Below, piece after piece: positions 46,052-54,564 of a stretch of 64,000 bases of DNA. Numbering within the stretch: the stretch's first letter is position 1; every line of letters starts with the position of its first letter. Under the pieces are notes generated by a model that was given only the letters and a program-made list of their open reading frames with translations, was not told the DNA's origin and ran no database searches. The stretch is taken from contig SVFT01000013.1 of assembly GCA_015056735.1 (NCBI GenBank), positions 1 to 64,000 on the forward strand, in the 5' to 3' direction. Made by a program: the position numbers and the translations under genes. This stretch comes from Lachnospiraceae bacterium. Its GTDB lineage: Bacteria; Bacillota; Clostridia; Lachnospirales; Lachnospiraceae.

Positions 46052-47968
46052 ATGATGCCTGGTTTTCATGAATTTATTGATGTCTGCGTTGTCGGTGCAG
46101 GTCATGCGGGTTGCGAAGCGGCACTTGCGTGTGCAAGGCTTGGACTTGAAACCGTGATCTTTACGGTCAGTGTTGACAGTATTGCACTTATGCCTTGTAA
46201 TCCGAACGTTGGCGGTTCTTCCAAAGGTCATCTTGTCAGAGAACTTGATGCACTTGGCGGAGAGATGGGCAAGAATATCGACAAGACTTTCATACAATCC
46301 AAGATGCTCAATGTTTCAAAAGGTCCGGCTGTTCATTCTTTACGTGCACAGGCAGATAAAGCAGAATACAGCAGATCCATGCGTCGTGTTTTAGAGAGTC
46401 AGGATCATCTGACTATCAAACAGGCGGAAGTCTGTGAACTTTTGACAGAAGATGTGATCGACGATCTTGGTAATCCTATAAAAAAAATAACCGGTGTTCG
46501 TATTCTGACCGGTGGTATCTATTCTTGTAAAGCGGTTGTATTATGTACAGGTACGTATCTGAATGCAAGATGTCTTTGCGGAGAAGCCATTACATATACC
46601 GGACCAAATGGTTTGATGCCGGCAACGCATTTGACTGATTCTTTAAAATCACTTGGCGTTTCCGTTCGTCGTTTTAAAACGGGAACACCTGCAAGGATGG
46701 ATAAGCGCTCTCTTGATTTTTCCAAGATGGAAGAGCAGTTCGGTGATAAAAGGGTGGTTCCTTTTTCTTTTTCCACGAATCCGGATGATGTTCAGATCGA
46801 TCAGGTATCCTGTTGGCTGACTTATACCAATGAAAAAACGCATGAGATCATTCGCGATAATCTGGATCGTTCTCCGATCTACGCCGGTATCATCGAAGGG
46901 ACCGGTCCCAGATATTGTCCTTCGATCGAAGATAAAGTCGTAAAGTTTGCCGACAAGGAAAGACACCAGGTTTTTATAGAGCCGGAAGGTCTTTATACGA
47001 ATGAAATGTATGTTGGCGGTATGTCATCTTCTCTTCCGGAGGATGTCCAGCTTGCCATGTACAGAACTGTCCCCGGTCTTGAGAACTGTAAGATCGTGAG
47101 AAATGCTTATGCGATCGAATATGATTGTATTGATCCGCAGCAGCTTTTTCCTTCACTTGAGTTTAAAAAAATCAAAGGTCTTTTTTCAGGTGGACAGCTT
47201 AACGGAAGCAGTGGATATGAAGAAGCTGCGGCCCAGGGACTCGTGGCCGGGATCAATGCGGCGATGTCGATCTTACATAAGGACCCTCTTATCATGGATC
47301 GTTCCGAAAGTTATATAGGTGTTTTGATTGATGATCTGGTAACAAAGGAAAACTTTGAGCCTTATCGTATGATGACATCCCGTGCGGAATACCGTCTTCT
47401 TCTTAGACAGGACAATGCGGATCTTCGTCTTAGAAAATACGGATTTGAAGTCGGTCTTGTTTCAAAGGAAGAATTTGATAAGGTCTGTGAAAAGGAAAAT
47501 GCGATCAAAGCCGAAGTATCAAGGTTGAAATCCGTCCGAGTCGGTGCTTCGAAATCTGTTCAGGATTTTGTGGAATCGCACGGAAGTACAGTATTAAAGA
47601 CCGGTTTTACTCTGTCGGAGCTGATGTGTAGGCCTGAACTTGATTATCATAAGCTTGCTCCTCTTGATCCTGAGCGTCCGTCTCTTCCTTCTGATGTGAT
47701 CGAGCAGGTTGAGATCGAGATAAAATATGAGGGATATATCGAGCGCCAGCGCAGGCAGGTTGAGCAGTTTAAGAAAACGGAGAAAAAAAAGATTCCGGAC
47801 GATATTGATTATGATGATATTCCGTCACTTCGCCTGGAAGCTCGTCAGAAACTGACCAGGTTCCGTCCGATCTCCGTTGGTCAGGCTTCCAGAATTTCCG
47901 GCGTATCACCTGCTGATATTTCTGTTCTTCTTGTTTACTTGGAGCATTATCAGAAGACCAGATCTTAG
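46052..47968 (+). CDS. mnmG: tRNA U34 carboxymethylaminomethyl synthase subunit MnmG (GidA)
   Basis: FAD-dependent partner of MnmE. The N-terminal dinucleotide fold reads [19 protein letters not shown]. The signatures [22 protein letters not shown] and [11 protein letters not shown], with the conserved Cys, follow. The C-terminal helical domain ends [20 protein letters not shown]. Length 638 is normal. Confidence 0.97.
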   Translation: MMPGFHEFIDVCVVGAGHAGCEAALACARLGLETVIFTVSVDSIALMPCNPNVGGSSKGHLVRELDALGGEMGKNIDKTFIQSKMLNVSKGPAVHSLRAQADKAEYSRSMRRVLESQDHLTIKQAEVCELLTEDVIDDLGNPIKKITGVRILTGGIYSCKAVVLCTGTYLNARCLCGEAITYTGPNGLMPATHLTDSLKSLGVSVRRFKTGTPARMDKRSLDFSKMEEQFGDKRVVPFSFSTNPDDVQIDQVSCWLTYTNEKTHEIIRDNLDRSPIYAGIIEGTGPRYCPSIEDKVVKFADKERHQVFIEPEGLYTNEMYVGGMSSSLPEDVQLAMYRTVPGLENCKIVRNAYAIEYDCIDPQQLFPSLEFKKIKGLFSGGQLNGSSGYEEAAAQGLVAGINAAMSILHKDPLIMDRSESYIGVLIDDLVTKENFEPYRMMTSRAEYRLLLRQDNADLRLRKYGFEVGLVSKEEFDKVCEKENAIKAEVSRLKSVRVGASKSVQDFVESHGSTVLKTGFTLSELMCRPELDYHKLAPLDPERPSLPSDVIEQVEIEIKYEGYIERQRRQVEQFKKTEKKKIPDDIDYDDIPSLRLEARQKLTRFRPISVGQASRISGVSPADISVLLVYLEHYQKTRS

Positions 47969-47978
47969 AAGGGAATTT

Positions 47979-48719
47979 ATGAACGAAGATATATTGTATC
48001 GTTATGACACAACAGGTTTTATCGATGATCTGAAGAGTATCCATGTTTCATTAAGTAAACGACAATTGTGTCAGTTTTTAAGATATTATGAGCTTCTGGT
48101 GGAATGGAACGGTTTTATGAATCTGACTGCGATCACGAACTTTGATGATGTGATGCAGAAGCATTTTGTTGATTCGCTTTCACTTGCTCCTTTTTTCCGG
48201 CCTGAAAGTGAAAATACGATGATCGATATCGGGACAGGTGCCGGTTTTCCCGGACTTCCTCTAAAGATCCTCTATCCTGACCTCCGGGTAACATTACTCG
48301 ATTCTCTTAATAAGCGGATCGGTTTTTTGAATACTGTGGTTGATGAACTTTCCCTTACCGGGGTTGAGACGATCCATGGGCGTGCGGAAGATTTTGCCAA
48401 AGCCGGTAAGTTAAGATCTTCTTTTGATATCGTTGTTTCCAGAGCGGTTGCGAATCTTTCAACGCTTTCCGAGTATTGCCTTCCTTTTGTTAAAACCGGT
48501 GGCATGTTTATTTCTTTTAAATCGGAGAAGGCGGATGAAGAGCTTGCTCATGCTGCTCATGCGCTTGATCTGCTTGGCGGAGAAGTTTTGAAAGTAGAGA
48601 GATTTATGCTTCCTTCTTCCGAACTTTCCCGTTCTCTTATTTTTGTCAAAAAAATAAAGGAAACCCCTTCGCGTTTTCCACGTAAAGCCGGGCTTCCTTC
48701 TAAAGAACCTTTGATTTAG
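47979..48719 (+). CDS. rsmG: 16S rRNA m7G methyltransferase RsmG (GidB)
   Basis: Methylates N7 of G527 of 16S rRNA; loss of the family's activity gives low-level streptomycin resistance. The ATG at 47979 has a GAAGGGA ribosome site and begins the family-like segment; longer frames run back into mnmG. Motifs are WNGFMNLTAI, the SAM-binding MIDIGTGAGFPGLPLKI, SRAVANLSTLSEYCLP. Its 3' end overlaps the convergent hydrolase gene by 4 bases. Confidence 0.95.
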   Translation: MNEDILYRYDTTGFIDDLKSIHVSLSKRQLCQFLRYYELLVEWNGFMNLTAITNFDDVMQKHFVDSLSLAPFFRPESENTMIDIGTGAGFPGLPLKILYPDLRVTLLDSLNKRIGFLNTVVDELSLTGVETIHGRAEDFAKAGKLRSSFDIVVSRAVANLSTLSEYCLPFVKTGGMFISFKSEKADEELAHAAHALDLLGGEVLKVERFMLPSSELSRSLIFVKKIKETPSRFPRKAGLPSKEPLI

Positions 48720-49663
48720 TTTAAGAATAATCCAATGTGCTGCATGCATTGTTCAGGCTCTTCTATCTGTGGCAATTGCTTTGCGCCATTGATGTAGGCT
48801 GTTTCCAATGCGGGGTTATATGACAGGTAAGTATCAACGATCTCGTGATTACCTTCTTTTTCTTCCCCTGCAAGAACCAGAACTGCATGATTGATCTCTT
48901 TCAGAGAATGGATGATATTTGAATTGGTATATCTTCCGATGTAACTTGCAAAGGAATACTTTGAATTGTAATCCGGTGTATGGCTTGCTTCTACATAGGC
49001 TGTTATGTATTCGTCTTTGATCTTTCCCGGGTTTGCAAAGTATCTGTTCTGGAAAAGATTGATAAATGCCGATTTTGTTGAAGCCAGTGTATATACGAAA
49101 GTTCCGACGATCGGGGATTCGATCAGAAGTTTCAATGCCTTAGTCTGTTTTGATGGGATCTGGCCGAGTTGTTCTATACTCTGCGGGTTGATCAGTACGA
49201 TCCTGTTAAATACTTCCGGATCGTTGTGGCATGTCATTATTGTGATCGGTGCGCTGTCACCCGAAGCGATGATATCTGTTTTTCGGCCGATCACATTTTT
49301 GACAAAGTCTGTGAGCATCTGAACATACAGGAAGTTTGTGTATGTCATGTTCGGCTTATCGGATAGACCGTATCCGATAAAATCGATCGTATATACTTCG
49401 TGTGTTTTGGACAGCTGGTCGATCAGTCTGTGATATTCGTAGCCGGAACTACCGAGAGTTAAGTCATGTACCAGCAAAAGCGGTGAACCGTTTCCTTTTT
49501 TTGTATAGCGGATCTTTCCGAATCTCCATTCATAGTAGTGGTTTTCGGATCCGCCAAGCGTATTCTTTACGGTCGCCGTCATATATTGTATTTTATTAAT
49601 GACATGCAGGGTTGTGATTGTCATGCCGGTCAGGGTGATCAGCACCTTCATTTTTTTGTTCAT
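48716..49663 (-). CDS. membrane-anchored alpha/beta hydrolase-fold protein lacking the catalytic His
   Basis: A 315-residue protein with an N-terminal membrane segment (about 4-24) then an alpha/beta hydrolase fold: LLLVHDLTLGSSGYEY (oxyanion region), YTIDFIGYGLSDKP, the nucleophile elbow ASGDSAP with Ser137, and VLVLAGEEKEG (acid region). Where the family has GHLPHxExPE the sequence reads AKQLPQIEEPE, so Gln296 replaces the catalytic His. The nucleophile elbow also lacks its final Gly. It may be inactive or non-hydrolytic. Start chosen at the ATG at 49663; a TTG 18 bases upstream is possible. Confidence 0.8.
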   Translation of the reverse strand: MNKKMKVLITLTGMTITTLHVINKIQYMTATVKNTLGGSENHYYEWRFGKIRYTKKGNGSPLLLVHDLTLGSSGYEYHRLIDQLSKTHEVYTIDFIGYGLSDKPNMTYTNFLYVQMLTDFVKNVIGRKTDIIASGDSAPITIMTCHNDPEVFNRIVLINPQSIEQLGQIPSKQTKALKLLIESPIVGTFVYTLASTKSAFINLFQNRYFANPGKIKDEYITAYVEASHTPDYNSKYSFASYIGRYTNSNIIHSLKEINHAVLVLAGEEKEGNHEIVDTYLSYNPALETAYINGAKQLPQIEEPEQCMQHIGLFLN

Positions 49664-49689
49664 ACGGTCTGCCTTTCTCAAAATGATCG

Positions 49690-49718
49690 TTCACGATCTC
49701 TTTGAGATTCATTATAAT
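49690..49718 (+). promoter_or_regulatory. promoter of the soluble histidine kinase gene
   Basis: TTCACG (49690-49695), a 17-base spacer and TATAAT (49713-49718), ending 33 bases before the ATG. Confidence 0.7.
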
Positions 49719-49750
49719 CGAAACATCTTCATGGTACAATAGGAGTCAAA

Positions 49751-50401
49751 ATGTCTAAGAACACACTTTCAGAAATTCAAAAAGAATGCTCTATTCAGGA
49801 AATGGATCGAAAACGGATCGCAAGGGAATTGCACGATACATCCTTACAGACATTGGCGCACCTCGGTCATCAGATCGAACTTGCCTCTTTGTATATTGAT
49901 TCTGATCCAACGAATGCTAAACTGGAGCTGGCTGTTGTCAGGCAGGAGCTGAATGATGTGATCGATGAGATCCGCAAAACGATCTTTGATCTTAGACCGA
50001 TGGCTTTTGATGATCTTGGTTTGAAGGAGTGCATTCTTCGATTTTTGGATTCCGTAACATTGGAATCTGATTTCATGATCCGCAAGAGGATCGATTCATC
50101 TTTGAATTTTGACGAATATGAATCACTTACGATTTTCCGCATCCTGCAGGAATGCTTTTCAAATATTAAAAAACATGCAAAGTGTAAGAATGTTGATCTT
50201 TCTATCCTTGATGATGCAAATGGTCTTTTGATCAAGGTTATGGATGACGGTGTCGGATTTGATACTGATTGTCCTTATGATGAGCAGAATCATTACGGTC
50301 TGTCTATATTAAAAGAAAGAGTTGCTTCCCTTGGTGGTCAATTTGTGATCTGTTCCGGTGATAACGGCGGGACTTCTGTTACCGTTCGAATTCCGAAATA
50401 G
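49751..50401 (+). CDS. soluble NarL/DegS-type sensor histidine kinase
   Basis: A 216-residue kinase with no membrane segment and no recognisable sensor domain. It has only a HisKA_3 dimerisation helix with phosphoacceptor His in IARELHDTSLQTLAH and a GHKL ATPase domain (ILQECFSNIKKHAK, MDDGVGFD, HYGLSILKERVASLGG, GGTSVTVRIP). It pairs with the LuxR-type regulator 64 bases downstream. Its input is probably cytoplasmic or comes through a partner protein. Confidence 0.9.
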   Translation: MSKNTLSEIQKECSIQEMDRKRIARELHDTSLQTLAHLGHQIELASLYIDSDPTNAKLELAVVRQELNDVIDEIRKTIFDLRPMAFDDLGLKECILRFLDSVTLESDFMIRKRIDSSLNFDEYESLTIFRILQECFSNIKKHAKCKNVDLSILDDANGLLIKVMDDGVGFDTDCPYDEQNHYGLSILKERVASLGGQFVICSGDNGGTSVTVRIPK

Positions 50402-50465
50402 ATTTTTAACCTTCTCTATGCTATAATGAGCGCAGGCTAATAACCGATTCGAGGGGGATAGAACT

Positions 50466-51107
50466 ATGAGCATTCATGTTATGATCGCAGATGACCATGC
50501 AATGATCCGTGAAGGTATTCGCAGACTGATCGAGTTTGAAGGCAATATGAAGGTTGTCGCAGAAGCCGGTGACGGTGAAGAGTGTATTGCTGAGCTTCAA
50601 CATACGGATGTTGATATCCTGCTTCTTGATATCAATATGCCTAAGTTGAATGGCCTTCAGGTATTAAAGCTTTTACGTGATTCCAAGCGTAAGATCAAGG
50701 TTTTGATCCTGACTGTTCACAATGAGATCGACTATCTTGTGAAGGCGATCGACATCGGTGTTGATGGTTATCTTTTGAAGAACTCCGAGTCTGATGAGTT
50801 AAAGAGAGCGATCACCTCTGTTTATAATGGTGAGACTTTTATTCAGCCGGATCTTATCCCTGCTTTAAATCTCCGTCTCGTTTCCAGAGATGAGACAAAG
50901 GATAAGTTAGATTCTTTGACCAGGCGAGAATATGATGTTCTGATCTGTGTTGCAAAAGGTATGTTTAATAAAGAAATTGCTGATACACTTGATATCAGTG
51001 AGCGTACCGTTAAGAATCATATTTCCAATATCTTTAAAAAGATCGATGTGGTTGATCGTACCCAGGCAGCGATTTTTGCTATCAAGTGTGGTATTGTTGA
51101 GATCTGA
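50466..51107 (+). CDS. NarL/LuxR-family response regulator
   Basis: A 213-residue regulator with a receiver domain (VMIADDHAMIREGIRRLI, phosphoacceptor Asp in DILLLDINMPKLNG, Lys in YLLKNSESDEL) and a C-terminal LuxR-type helix-turn-helix (LTRREYDVLICVAKGMFNKEIADTL). A TATAAT at 50422-50427 may give it a second promoter of its own. The stop codon lies 7 bases before the first parS site. Confidence 0.95.
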   Translation: MSIHVMIADDHAMIREGIRRLIEFEGNMKVVAEAGDGEECIAELQHTDVDILLLDINMPKLNGLQVLKLLRDSKRKIKVLILTVHNEIDYLVKAIDIGVDGYLLKNSESDELKRAITSVYNGETFIQPDLIPALNLRLVSRDETKDKLDSLTRREYDVLICVAKGMFNKEIADTLDISERTVKNHISNIFKKIDVVDRTQAAIFAIKCGIVEI

Positions 51108-51113
51108 TCTCTA

Positions 51114-51129
51114 TGTTCCACGTGAAACA
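51114..51129. promoter_or_regulatory. parS site 1 (ParB-binding)
   Basis: TGTTCCACGTGAAACA, matching the Firmicute parS consensus TGTTNCACGTGAAACA. It lies between the response regulator and parA. Confidence 0.92.
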
Positions 51130-51163
51130 TTTTGATATTTGAACATGGTTTACAAGATATAGA

Positions 51164-51179
51164 TGTTTCACGTGAAACA
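51164..51179. promoter_or_regulatory. parS site 2 (ParB-binding)
   Basis: TGTTTCACGTGAAACA, a perfect 16-base palindrome, 50 bases from site 1 centre to centre. Confidence 0.95.
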
Positions 51180-51197
51180 TTTACCCAAGATATTGGT

Positions 51198-51237
51198 GAA
51201 AACACGTGAAACATATTCTATTTAACCGTGTGAAACA
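51198..51237. repeat. two decayed parS half sites
   Basis: CACGTGAAACA at 51203-51213 keeps the right half of parS but not the left. GTGTGAAACA at about 51228-51237 is a looser copy. They may be weak ParB sites or remnants of duplicated sites. Confidence 0.55.
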
Positions 51238-51273
51238 TAAGTAATACAACAGGAAAGGCTCCAAAAAGAAAGA

Positions 51274-52041
51274 ATGAGTAGAACGATTGCTATCGCAAAT
51301 CAAAAGGGAGGGGTTGGTAAAACAACCACTTCCATTAATCTGTCTGCAGCTTTGGCAGCAGAAGGGAAAAAAGTACTTCTTGTTGATACAGACCCTCAGG
51401 GGAATGCAACAAGCGGATACGGAATCAACAAAAATGAACTTGATAACACCATTTATGAATTGATCCTTGGAGAGTGTTCCATACAGGATTGCATTTTAAA
51501 GGAAGTGATCCCCGGCGTATCGATTCTTCCTTCCAATGTAAATCTCGCTGCTGCCGAGATTGAGCTTATCGGTGTTGATCAGAAAGAGTACATTTTAAAA
51601 AATGAGATCGATTATGTAAAAGATTCCTATGATTATATCATTATTGATTGTCCGCCTTCACTCAGCATGCTTACAGTGAATGCAATGACAACAGCTGATA
51701 CGGTCCTGGTTCCAATCCAGTGCGAGTACTATGCTCTGGAAGGTTTGAGTCAGTTGATCCACACAGTAAATCTTGTTAAAGAACGACTCAACCCCGAACT
51801 GGATATGGAAGGCGTTGTTTTTACGATGTTTGATTCAAGAACGAATCTTTCAAACCAGGTCGTTGAAAATGTAAAAGTAAATCTGCAACAAACGGTCTAC
51901 AATACGATCATCCCAAGGAATATTCGCCTCGCTGAAGCGCCGAGTTACGGCATTCCGATCCAAATCTATGATCCGAAGTCGGCAGGCGCGGAAGCATACA
52001 GACAACTTGCGGAAGAAGTGATTCGAAGAAAGGATCGATAA
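51274..52041 (+). CDS. parA: chromosome partitioning ATPase ParA (Soj)
   Basis: Walker-type ATPase that segregates origins with ParB and in Bacillus also regulates DnaA. The 255-residue protein has the deviant P loop KGGVGKTT near 11-18, LLVDTDPQGNATSGYG and IIIDCPPSLSMLTVNA. Missing an N-terminal DNA-binding domain, it is the chromosomal short type. It is preceded by the parS cluster and lies 1 base from parB. Confidence 0.97.
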   Translation: MSRTIAIANQKGGVGKTTTSINLSAALAAEGKKVLLVDTDPQGNATSGYGINKNELDNTIYELILGECSIQDCILKEVIPGVSILPSNVNLAAAEIELIGVDQKEYILKNEIDYVKDSYDYIIIDCPPSLSMLTVNAMTTADTVLVPIQCEYYALEGLSQLIHTVNLVKERLNPELDMEGVVFTMFDSRTNLSNQVVENVKVNLQQTVYNTIIPRNIRLAEAPSYGIPIQIYDPKSAGAEAYRQLAEEVIRRKDR

Positions 52042-52042
52042 T

Positions 52043-52945
52043 ATGGCAGCAAGAGGATTAGGCAAAGGATTAGACTCCTTGATTCCAAACAGCCTGGGCG
52101 TTTCCAAATCAGCTCCGGCCGTAGCAGACAAGACGGAAGCAGCAAAAAAAATCGAAGGAAATGTTACAATGGTCAAGATCACGAAGGTTGAGCCGAATCG
52201 TGAACAGCCAAGAAAGACTTTCGAGGAAGAGCCATTGCAGCAGCTGGCAGATTCCATCAAGAAAATGGGCATTCTTGAGCCGATTCTTGTAATTGACAAG
52301 AAAGATCACTATGAGATCGTTGCCGGCGAGAGAAGATGGAGAGCAGCGAAGCTGGCCGGATTGAAAGAGGTTCCGGTCATCATACGGGATTTGACATACC
52401 AGCAGCAGGTTGAGATCGCTTTGATCGAGAATCTTCAGAGAGAAGACTTAAACCCGATAGAAGAAGCACTGGCTTATAAACGTTTGATCGAAGAATTTGA
52501 TCTGAAGCAGGAAGAAGTAGCGGAGCGTGTATCAAAGAGCAGGACAGCGATCACAAATTTCCTGCGTCTTTTGAAATTGTGCGATGAAGTACAGAAAATG
52601 GTCATTGCCGGAGATCTTTCGACAGGTCAGGCAAGAGCGATCATCACGATCGAGGACCGGGAACAGCAGCTTCAGATCGCGCAGAAGATCGTGAAGGAAA
52701 ACCTTTCTGTACGTGAAGTTGAAAAGCTGATCAAAACGCTCAGTCAGCCCCAAAAGGAAAAAGCTGCAAAGGCGAAAAATGCAGAACTTGAGCATATCTA
52801 TGAAGAGATAGCCGAGAAAATGAAACGCTCACTTGGCACAAAGGTCAATATTGTCAGCAAAGAGAACGGTGCGGGAAAGATTGAGATCGAATTTTTCTCA
52901 AATGAAGATTTTGACAGAGTGACCGAATTGATCATGAAAGCATAA
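52043..52945 (+). CDS. parB: chromosome partitioning protein ParB (Spo0J)
   Basis: CTP-dependent DNA clamp that loads at parS and spreads. It starts MAARGLGKGLDSLIP. The CTP-binding/N-domain shows NREQPRKTF and VAGERRWRAAKLAG with the GERRxR box, the helix-turn-helix VAERVSKSRTAITNFLRLL follows, and a C-terminal dimerisation domain ends the 300 residues. Confidence 0.97.
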   Translation: MAARGLGKGLDSLIPNSLGVSKSAPAVADKTEAAKKIEGNVTMVKITKVEPNREQPRKTFEEEPLQQLADSIKKMGILEPILVIDKKDHYEIVAGERRWRAAKLAGLKEVPVIIRDLTYQQQVEIALIENLQREDLNPIEEALAYKRLIEEFDLKQEEVAERVSKSRTAITNFLRLLKLCDEVQKMVIAGDLSTGQARAIITIEDREQQLQIAQKIVKENLSVREVEKLIKTLSQPQKEKAAKAKNAELEHIYEEIAEKMKRSLGTKVNIVSKENGAGKIEIEFFSNEDFDRVTELIMKA

Positions 52946-52957
52946 ACGGAGGATTCT

Positions 52958-53473
52958 ATGTCAAGTGAATTGATGGATAATTTAGGGATCGGATGGATCG
53001 ACCCTGCCTACTTTCTGCTGGGACTTCTTGTTTTTATAGTAGTCCTGCTGGTTTTGGTGATCGTAGCACTTTGCAAAGCAAGTTCGCTGAAAAAGCGCCT
53101 TGACAAATTCACACAGGGTCGTAACGGAAAAAGTATGGAAAAGGAGATCGCCGCTTTATTTGAAGACAACACATTCCTGAAGCAGGCGACTGAAAAAAAC
53201 AAAAAAGATATTCGATCACTTTTCCATAATATGGAATTTGCATATCAGAAATGCGGCATCGTAAAATATGATGCATTTAATCAGATGGGTGGCAAGTTGA
53301 GCTTCTGTCTGGCTCTTCTTAATGAACGTAATGATGGTGTGATCCTAAATTCGGTTCACGGAAGTGATGGATGCTATTTTTACAGTAAAGAGATCGAAGC
53401 AGGAAAATGCAACATTACGCTTGGTGAGGAGGAATCGGAAGCTCTGAAGATGGCAATCGGCGAAGAGGATTGA
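52958..53473 (+). CDS. DUF4446 family membrane protein
   Basis: A 171-residue protein with one N-terminal membrane segment (about 17-42), a basic/coiled stretch, and a conserved soluble domain (FAYQKCGIVKYDAFNQMGGKLSFCLALL). The pattern MGGKLSFCLALLNERNDGVILNS is what I recognise as DUF4446, often found next to parB in Clostridia. Function is unknown. It follows parB by 12 bases and is probably cotranscribed. Confidence 0.85.
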   Translation: MSSELMDNLGIGWIDPAYFLLGLLVFIVVLLVLVIVALCKASSLKKRLDKFTQGRNGKSMEKEIAALFEDNTFLKQATEKNKKDIRSLFHNMEFAYQKCGIVKYDAFNQMGGKLSFCLALLNERNDGVILNSVHGSDGCYFYSKEIEAGKCNITLGEEESEALKMAIGEED

Positions 53474-53479
53474 TGACGT

Positions 53480-54550
53480 ATGAAAAAACGCATCGAAGAG
53501 ATTCTTGATGGTGACATTCTTGCATCAGATGCATTAACACCGGATTACAAAGTATTGCTTGCTGAGGGAACTGTCCTTAAAAAAGATTATATCAACAAGA
53601 TGAAGATTCTCGGAATTACGCACGTTTCTGTGCGTGAGTCGGAGATTACTTCCGGTGAGAAAGAAAAAAAACATACAGAACAAGCTCGGGAGAATTTTAA
53701 AGAAAAGACCAAAGAACAGGTTAAGAGTGTTCTGGAAAAACACATTTACAAGAATAATACCAGTCTCCAGCGCCTTTGCCAGACAGCCGACGAGATCATC
53801 AACAATGTGCTTGATGAGGAGCAGATCGTAGAAGAGATCATGTCAATGCAGGAACGAAGTGCAGACCTGTATGAACATGCGATCAACTGCTGCATTATGT
53901 CAACCATCACTGCTCTTCACATGAATTATGAACAGGAAATAGTCCGTTCTATCAGCATTGGATGCCTGTTACATGATATCGGACTTCGATACATGGAGCC
54001 GTTTTATGTAAACAAATCGTTCAAAGAGATGACGGATAAAGAGGCGACGGAGTATAAGAAGCATCCTGTAAACGGTTACTTTTCACTAAAGGATGAGGTC
54101 TGGCTCGATGAACTCAGTAAGGAGATCATTTTGTATCATCACGAACAAGTGAACGGGCGCGGTTATCCTTTTCACAGAAAAGGAAAAGAGATCGACGAAG
54201 AGATCAAGCTTGTCAGCATCTGCGATACGTATGACGAACTGATCACCGGGATTGGATGCAATCCTGTAAAGCCATATAAAGCCATCGAGTATTTGAAAGC
54301 ATTTGAAAAAGAAAAATATGATGCTAAAATAGTAGAGGAATTTTTGAAGATCACGACGCCCTACCCCAATGGATGTCAGGTTCTGACTAATACGGGCCAG
54401 GTTGCCGTTGTGCTCAGACAGAATAAAGGGTTTGTGGAACGACCGGTTATTAAGATCATTCGGGATGAAAACGGAAAGACAATTTCCGAAGAAAAGATCC
54501 TTGATTTGATAAAAGAAAAAACAGTATTTATTACTGATGTGTTAAGCTAG
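53480..54550 (+). CDS. HD-GYP domain protein (putative cyclic-di-GMP phosphodiesterase)
   Basis: A 356-residue soluble protein. An N-terminal DUF3391-like segment (residues 1-60) precedes a variable charged helix and the HD-GYP core: His133, HD at 165-166 in CLLHDIGLR, His195 in KKHPVNGY, and HHEQVNGRGYP at 220-230. All the metal and GYP residues appear present, so degradation of cyclic-di-GMP is likely, though cyclic-GAMP specificity is possible. There is no receiver domain. It lies 6 bases after DUF4446 and 14 bases before serS. Confidence 0.88.
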   Translation: MKKRIEEILDGDILASDALTPDYKVLLAEGTVLKKDYINKMKILGITHVSVRESEITSGEKEKKHTEQARENFKEKTKEQVKSVLEKHIYKNNTSLQRLCQTADEIINNVLDEEQIVEEIMSMQERSADLYEHAINCCIMSTITALHMNYEQEIVRSISIGCLLHDIGLRYMEPFYVNKSFKEMTDKEATEYKKHPVNGYFSLKDEVWLDELSKEIILYHHEQVNGRGYPFHRKGKEIDEEIKLVSICDTYDELITGIGCNPVKPYKAIEYLKAFEKEKYDAKIVEEFLKITTPYPNGCQVLTNTGQVAVVLRQNKGFVERPVIKIIRDENGKTISEEKILDLIKEKTVFITDVLS

Positions 54551-54564
54551 GAGGCTATAGTTAC

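Noticed and set aside
47877-47978. Longer N-terminus for rsmG
   Set aside because: The extra residues run inside mnmG, and the ATG at 47979 has a good ribosome site and the family start.
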